Part shown: piece by piece, positions 59,319 through 64,000 of the stretch
How positions within the stretch are numbered: the first letter of the stretch is position 1
How the letters are laid out: every line of letters begins with the position of its first letter
NCBI RefSeq assembly: GCF_022344005.1
Contig: NZ_CP092190.1
Location: 2,185,001-2,249,000, forward strand
Length of the DNA: 64,000 nt
Direction: 5' to 3'
Source of the DNA: Deinococcus sp. KNUC1210
GTDB lineage: Bacteria; Deinococcota; Deinococci; Deinococcales; Deinococcaceae
Position numbers and translations under genes: made by a program
Notes under the pieces: generated by a model
Seen by the model: the letters and a program-made list of their open reading frames with translations, nothing else
The model's database searches: none
Told to the model about the DNA's origin: nothing

Positions 59319-59347
59319 TTGAGTTGTATCTCATATTTCTTTACAAT
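59319..59347 (+). promoter_or_regulatory. Promoter of the LivK-type gene
   Basis: TTGAGT (59319-59324), a 17-base spacer and TACAAT (59342-59347) make a good sigma-70-type promoter. It lies about 55 bases before the start codon, which has a GGAGG site. This gene thus has a conventional leader, unlike many neighbours. Confidence 0.65.
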
Positions 59348-59402
59348 GCAGCATTGCCACGGTGGAAGCTGCTGGTAAGATCTGAACTTTCGTGGAGGAT
59401 TC

Positions 59403-60563
59403 ATGAAGAAACTTGGCCTATCTGTCCTTACCCTCGGCGCCCTCAGCCTCGGCAGCGCCCACGCGGTAACCGTCATCAAGATCGCCAGCATGTCGCCGCT
59501 CTCTGGCCCCAAGAGCGACCAGGGTCTTCAGATTCGCAATTCCACCGAACTGGCTATCAAGGAAAGCCGTTCGCAGTTTCTGGCGCTGGGCTTTGATGTT
59601 CAGCTGGTCACCTATGACGACCAGGGCGACCCCACCACCGGCAATGCCAACGCCCGCCGCATGATTGCCGATCCCGGCATTCTGGCAGTGGTCGGCCCGA
59701 TGAACAGCGGCGTCATGATTCCCAGCAGCGAAACGCTGGCTCCCAGCCACATTGCCATCGTGTCGCCCTCGACCACCAACGTCAAGGTGACCGACCGCGG
59801 CCTTGCCAACGTCAACCGCGTCTGTGCCCGCGACGACGCCCAGGGGCCTGCCGGTGCCGATTTCGTGATCGAGACCCTGAAGGCCAAGAAGGTCTATGTC
59901 CTGAACGACAAGACCCCCTATGGTCAGGGCCTCGCCGACGCCGCCCAGAAGGAATTCCAGGCCAAAGGCGTGCAGATTATCGCCTCGGAAGGCACCGAGG
60001 AGATCAGCGACTTCTCGAGCATCATCACCAAGATCAAGCTCGCCAAGCCCGACGCCATCTACTTCGGCGGTCTGTATCCGCAGGTGGGACCGTTCGCCAA
60101 GCAGCTGCGTGAAGCGGGCGTGAGCATCCCGATCATGGGCGGCGACGGCTACGACAGCCCGGTGCTGCTGACGCTGGCCGGACCCGGAGCCAAGGACATC
60201 TACTTCACCACCATCGCGCCGCCGCTGGCAGTGGTGCCCGCCGCCAAGGCCATCGCGGCCCGCTTCAAGGCGACCTATAAGGCCGATATTCAGGGCTACG
60301 GCATCATGGGCTACGACAGCACCAAGGTTGTCGTCAACGGCATCCTGAACGCTATCAAGGCCAACGGCAACAAACTGCCCAGCCGCGCCCAGGTCGAAGA
60401 CGCGATTCGCAAGACCAATCTGACCACCGGCACACTGACTGGCCCCATCGACTTCAACAGCATGGGCGACCGCATGACGGCCAAGATGTACGTGCGTCAG
60501 GTCAACGACAACCTGCAGCTCTCGACCGCAGGCGTGGTCAACGTCAAGGCTCCCAAGCCCTGA
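59403..60563 (+). CDS. Branched-chain amino-acid ABC transporter substrate-binding protein (LivK-type)
   Basis: A 386-residue exported binding protein. It has a signal peptide (MKKLGLSVLTLGALSLGSAHA), the type I periplasmic fold start IKIASMSPLSGPKSDQGLQIRNSTELAIKE (landmark SPLSGPKSDQG), GVMIPSSETLAPSHIAIVSPS and GYGIMGYDSTKVV. No permease or ATPase gene is next to it. A strong terminator follows, so it is transcribed alone. Ligand could be leucine, isoleucine or valine, but other amino acids are possible. Confidence 0.88.
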   Translation: MKKLGLSVLTLGALSLGSAHAVTVIKIASMSPLSGPKSDQGLQIRNSTELAIKESRSQFLALGFDVQLVTYDDQGDPTTGNANARRMIADPGILAVVGPMNSGVMIPSSETLAPSHIAIVSPSTTNVKVTDRGLANVNRVCARDDAQGPAGADFVIETLKAKKVYVLNDKTPYGQGLADAAQKEFQAKGVQIIASEGTEEISDFSSIITKIKLAKPDAIYFGGLYPQVGPFAKQLREAGVSIPIMGGDGYDSPVLLTLAGPGAKDIYFTTIAPPLAVVPAAKAIAARFKATYKADIQGYGIMGYDSTKVVVNGILNAIKANGNKLPSRAQVEDAIRKTNLTTGTLTGPIDFNSMGDRMTAKMYVRQVNDNLQLSTAGVVNVKAPKP

Positions 60564-60577
60564 ACTGAGCTGCGTCG

Positions 60578-60620
60578 GCGGGGCGGGAACGGTGAAGGAT
60601 ACCGTTCCCGCCCCGCTTTT
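60578..60620 (+). terminator. Terminator of the LivK-type gene
   Basis: An exact 16-bp GC-rich inverted repeat (60578-60593 and 60601-60616) around a 7-base loop is followed by five T. It is a canonical intrinsic terminator. Confidence 0.92.
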
Positions 60621-60685
60621 TCTGTGCCACCGACAGGCGTTCAGTTCCCGTCCATAGGGACGCCTGCCCGCTTCACGAACCCGTT

Positions 60686-61981
60686 TTACTTGCGCGTCAC
60701 CACATACGCTCCGTTCACATACCGGATGCTGCCGCCCTCGAAGTCTCCGGCCCAGCCGCCGTTCGCCAGATACTGGTCGCGGGTGGGAAAGCCCAGGAAG
60801 CTGCCCGATCCGCCCAGTCCCTGATACTTTTTGAGCAGATCGCCGACCAGCCAGAAGGTGCCGTATTTCTCGGTGCTGTACAGCGCTCCGCTCTGGAAAA
60901 AGCCGTACAGGCCGCTGGTGCCGTACAGGTTGCGCGGAATGATCTTCTCGTCACCCGCCGCCCAGCCCAGGCGCGTCGGGGGCTTGGTGCCGCCACTTTC
61001 GGCGGTGCTGAGCGCCAGATAGCGTTCCAGAATGCGCCCGTGCACCGAGTAGGCCCGCGACGAGCCGTCGGCGTGCAGGATGACAGCTCTGCCGTAGGCC
61101 GCCGCCCCGGTAAATTTCTGCCAGACGCCGGTTCCCCAGCGGCTCACATACGTTTCGGCGCTGCCCAGCGCTTCTGCGCCGCGTGTGCGGGTAAAGGCGT
61201 CCTGAATCACGCTGTCGAAGCTGCCGTCCTGGCGCTCGCCGGGCTGGATGCTGGTGACGGGCTGCGTCTGGACGGGGGTGGGATCGGGCTGAGCAGGCTC
61301 GGTGGGAACGGGCTGGGTGGGTGCGGGCGTCAGCACGGTCAGCGGCCCGGTGGCCTGCGGGTTGCCCTGGCCCTGCACGCCCACGCCGTACCACGTCACC
61401 GCCGTCACCCAGTCCTGGGCGTCCAGTCCGCTCACGGCGTCCGACAGCCCCTGTCCCAGCCGGGCCTCGCCCTGCACCGTCACAGACCCGAAGCCCTGCT
61501 CTCCGGCAAAGGTGGCGATGTCGCTCAGATCGAGCTGCACGCGGCTGGCGAGCGCCAGAATACGGTCCTGCCCGCGTGGGCCGCCCACCGTCAGGGTGTA
61601 TTTCGCTCCCTGTCCGGGAAAGACGTTCCTGCTGCCGCCCCGCACGAAATTTCCCTTCGGGCCGTCGTAGCCGTTGGGCACGAACAGACTGATCTCGCCC
61701 CGGCTGTTCACGTCGAACAGGTACACGTAGGCGTCTTCGCTGGTCTGTACGCCCACGCGAATCTGCTCCCCGATGCGGTAGCTGGCGACTCCCTTGCCCT
61801 GGGGGTCTTTATTGACCCATACCCGCACGCCGAGTTCCGGCTGCGCCGGATTCACGATGATGCTCTGGGTGCCCAGCTTGGCTCCGCTGGCCTGGGCGCT
61901 CGAAAGGGTGGGGGAGAGGAGCAGCGCGGCGGAAAGGGTCAGCATCAGAATGCTGTTGATGTGCTTGGTCTTGGCTTGCAT
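60686..61981 (-). CDS. Exported DUF4384 and LGFP-repeat protein
   Basis: A 431-residue protein. A signal peptide (about residues 1-32, ending SSAQAS) is followed by a DUF4384 domain (about 45-125: YRIGEQIRVGVQTSEDAYVYLF, EISLFVPNGY). A Pro/Thr/Gln-rich linker (about 215-245) leads to a C-terminal region with LGFP repeats (LGWAAGDEK, FLGFPTRDQYLANGG and DFEGGSIRY). Such repeats bind cell wall in mycobacteria. It is likely a surface or wall protein. A GGAGG site precedes ATG 61981. Confidence 0.75.
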   Translation of the reverse strand: MQAKTKHINSILMLTLSAALLLSPTLSSAQASGAKLGTQSIIVNPAQPELGVRVWVNKDPQGKGVASYRIGEQIRVGVQTSEDAYVYLFDVNSRGEISLFVPNGYDGPKGNFVRGGSRNVFPGQGAKYTLTVGGPRGQDRILALASRVQLDLSDIATFAGEQGFGSVTVQGEARLGQGLSDAVSGLDAQDWVTAVTWYGVGVQGQGNPQATGPLTVLTPAPTQPVPTEPAQPDPTPVQTQPVTSIQPGERQDGSFDSVIQDAFTRTRGAEALGSAETYVSRWGTGVWQKFTGAAAYGRAVILHADGSSRAYSVHGRILERYLALSTAESGGTKPPTRLGWAAGDEKIIPRNLYGTSGLYGFFQSGALYSTEKYGTFWLVGDLLKKYQGLGGSGSFLGFPTRDQYLANGGWAGDFEGGSIRYVNGAYVVTRK

Positions 61982-62165
61982 GGTGGGCCTCCTGAAAAGT
62001 GGGCTTGAACTTCGGTGCTGTCCACTCTTCGCCCCCCGCCTGACCCAAAACTGAAAACGGCGCGGGTCTCAAGAGCGCGTCAGACTGGGGCCGCGTTGTG
62101 AGCTGAGGGTGAAGATCGGCGGCGGTCTGTGCCCCTCCTGACATCCAGCCGCTAAACTGGCCCTC

Positions 62166-63380
<1,215 letters not shown>

Positions 63381-63383
<3 letters not shown>

Positions 63384-63412
63384 AGCAGACCGTTTGGGGG
63401 TGGTCTGCTTCA
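63381..63412 (+). terminator. Hairpin after carboxynorspermidine synthase
   Basis: An exact 11-bp inverted repeat (TGAAGCAGACC / GGTCTGCTTCA) starting at the stop codon, with a 10-base loop and no U run. It is probably a weak terminator or a 3' stabilising hairpin. Confidence 0.5.
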
Positions 63413-63520
63413 GGGCGGCTGGGCAGGGCACGCCGCCGCTATACTGAAAAAGACGGATTTTTCACATCCAGCGAGTGCCCGGTGCTGCATCCGTTTCTCA
63501 GCCCGGCCAAGGGAGTTTTT

Positions 63521-64000
63521 ATGACCACCACCGAACAACTGCCAGATGCCGTTCACAGCATGTCCCAGCGCCTCACTGCCGAGGCCATCGGCACCTTTCT
63601 GCTCGTCACCTCGGCGCTGCTGGCCCCGGCGGGCACGACGTTCGCCGTCGTCGGCCTGACGCTCGGCGTGATGGTGGTCGCCATCGGCAAGGTCTCGGGC
63701 GCACAGATCAATCCCGCCGTCACCACCGCCCTGATCGCGGCCCGTCAGTTTCCGCTGATGGAGGGTCTGCAGTACATCGTGGCCCAGATCGTGGGCGCGG
63801 TGCTGGCGATGCTGCTGGCAACCAGCCTGCTGCGGGGGCTGGGGCATCCGGCGGGTGCAGTTCCGGCCAATGCGGGCTTCTGGCTGGCCGAACTGCTGGG
63901 CGCGTTCATCCTGACCTTCACCGTCACCCGCGTGGTGGTCAGCAAGGTGGAAGTGGGCGCGGCGGCTTTCGCCATCGGTCTGGCGCTCGCCATCGGCATC
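63521..64000 (+). CDS. MIP family channel (aquaporin/glycerol facilitator), 3' end cut by window
   Basis: The first 160 residues of a membrane channel. From ATG 63521: a polar N-terminus, SQRLTAEAIGTFLLVTSALLAP as the first helix, KVSGAQINPAVTTALIAARQF with the first NPA box, and further helices. The family expects a second NPA box past the window end. Selectivity (water or glycerol) cannot be told from the visible part. A GGGAG site lies just upstream of ATG. Confidence 0.85.
   Translation, partial: MTTTEQLPDAVHSMSQRLTAEAIGTFLLVTSALLAPAGTTFAVVGLTLGVMVVAIGKVSGAQINPAVTTALIAARQFPLMEGLQYIVAQIVGAVLAMLLATSLLRGLGHPAGAVPANAGFWLAELLGAFILTFTVTRVVVSKVEVGAAAFAIGLALAIGI

Overview
The window is a high-G+C bacterial chromosome segment that I read as a Deinococcus species (order Deinococcales). 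Supporting signs are the Firmicute-like clpC-radA-yacL gene order, a carboxynorspermidine route to polyamines, and many genes that carry a TANNNT -10 box only 5-9 bases before the start codon, as expected of leaderless mRNAs. I saw no tRNA or rRNA gene, IS element, CRISPR array or prophage. The genus is an inference from gene content, not a computed match.

Layout. 1-2515: DUF2726 protein, FAD oxidoreductase, VOC protein. 2538-17051: an amino-acid block on the minus strand with asd, leuA, ilvC, ilvN-ilvB and leuC-lysE-hypothetical-leuD-leuB. 17172-27450: a large lipoprotein, PepF peptidase, and the stress/repair set yacL-like, radA, DUF2087 and clpC. 27501-35677: small cell-envelope proteins, OsmC, DinB-like, mutM, pdxH and a PAS-GGDEF-EAL protein. 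35678-45050: gntK, nspC, argJ, an AT-rich GGDEF-EAL gene, argC, argF and purU. 45165-50703: a PQQ-type sugar dehydrogenase, aroA and map. 50736-56061: an overlapping operon of epimerase, MBL hydrolase, adenylate-forming enzyme, KASIII-like condensing enzyme and glycosyltransferase, which looks like an uncharacterised lipid or secondary-metabolite pathway. 56173-64000: a DUF4173 membrane protein, an Rrf2/quinone-reductase pair, a LivK-type binding protein, a DUF4384-LGFP exported protein, a carboxynorspermidine synthase and a truncated aquaporin.

The most notable system is regulatory. Four branched-chain or aspartate-family transcription units (asd, leuA, ilvB, leuC) each start with a short leader ORF. 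Each leader is rich in the codons of its own end products (Thr/Ile, Leu, Ile/Val/Leu, Leu) and is followed by a GC hairpin with a U tract. In each case a segment near the end of the leader can pair with the 5' arm of the terminator. This is the architecture of ribosome-mediated transcription attenuation.

Other regulatory structure: a 19-bp TGTAGA-N9-TACA site lies before both an rrf2 gene and its neighbouring quinone-reductase gene, and GTGAGTAT/ATACTCAC inverted repeats lie between the lipid-type operon and the divergent DUF4173 gene.

A caution for users: eight genes, including leuA, clpC and argF, are broken by single-base indels. Four are one-base losses in C or G runs and four are one-base gains. 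Correcting each restores a normal-length protein, so I judge most to be sequencing errors rather than biology. A DUF1304 gene also has an in-frame TAG.
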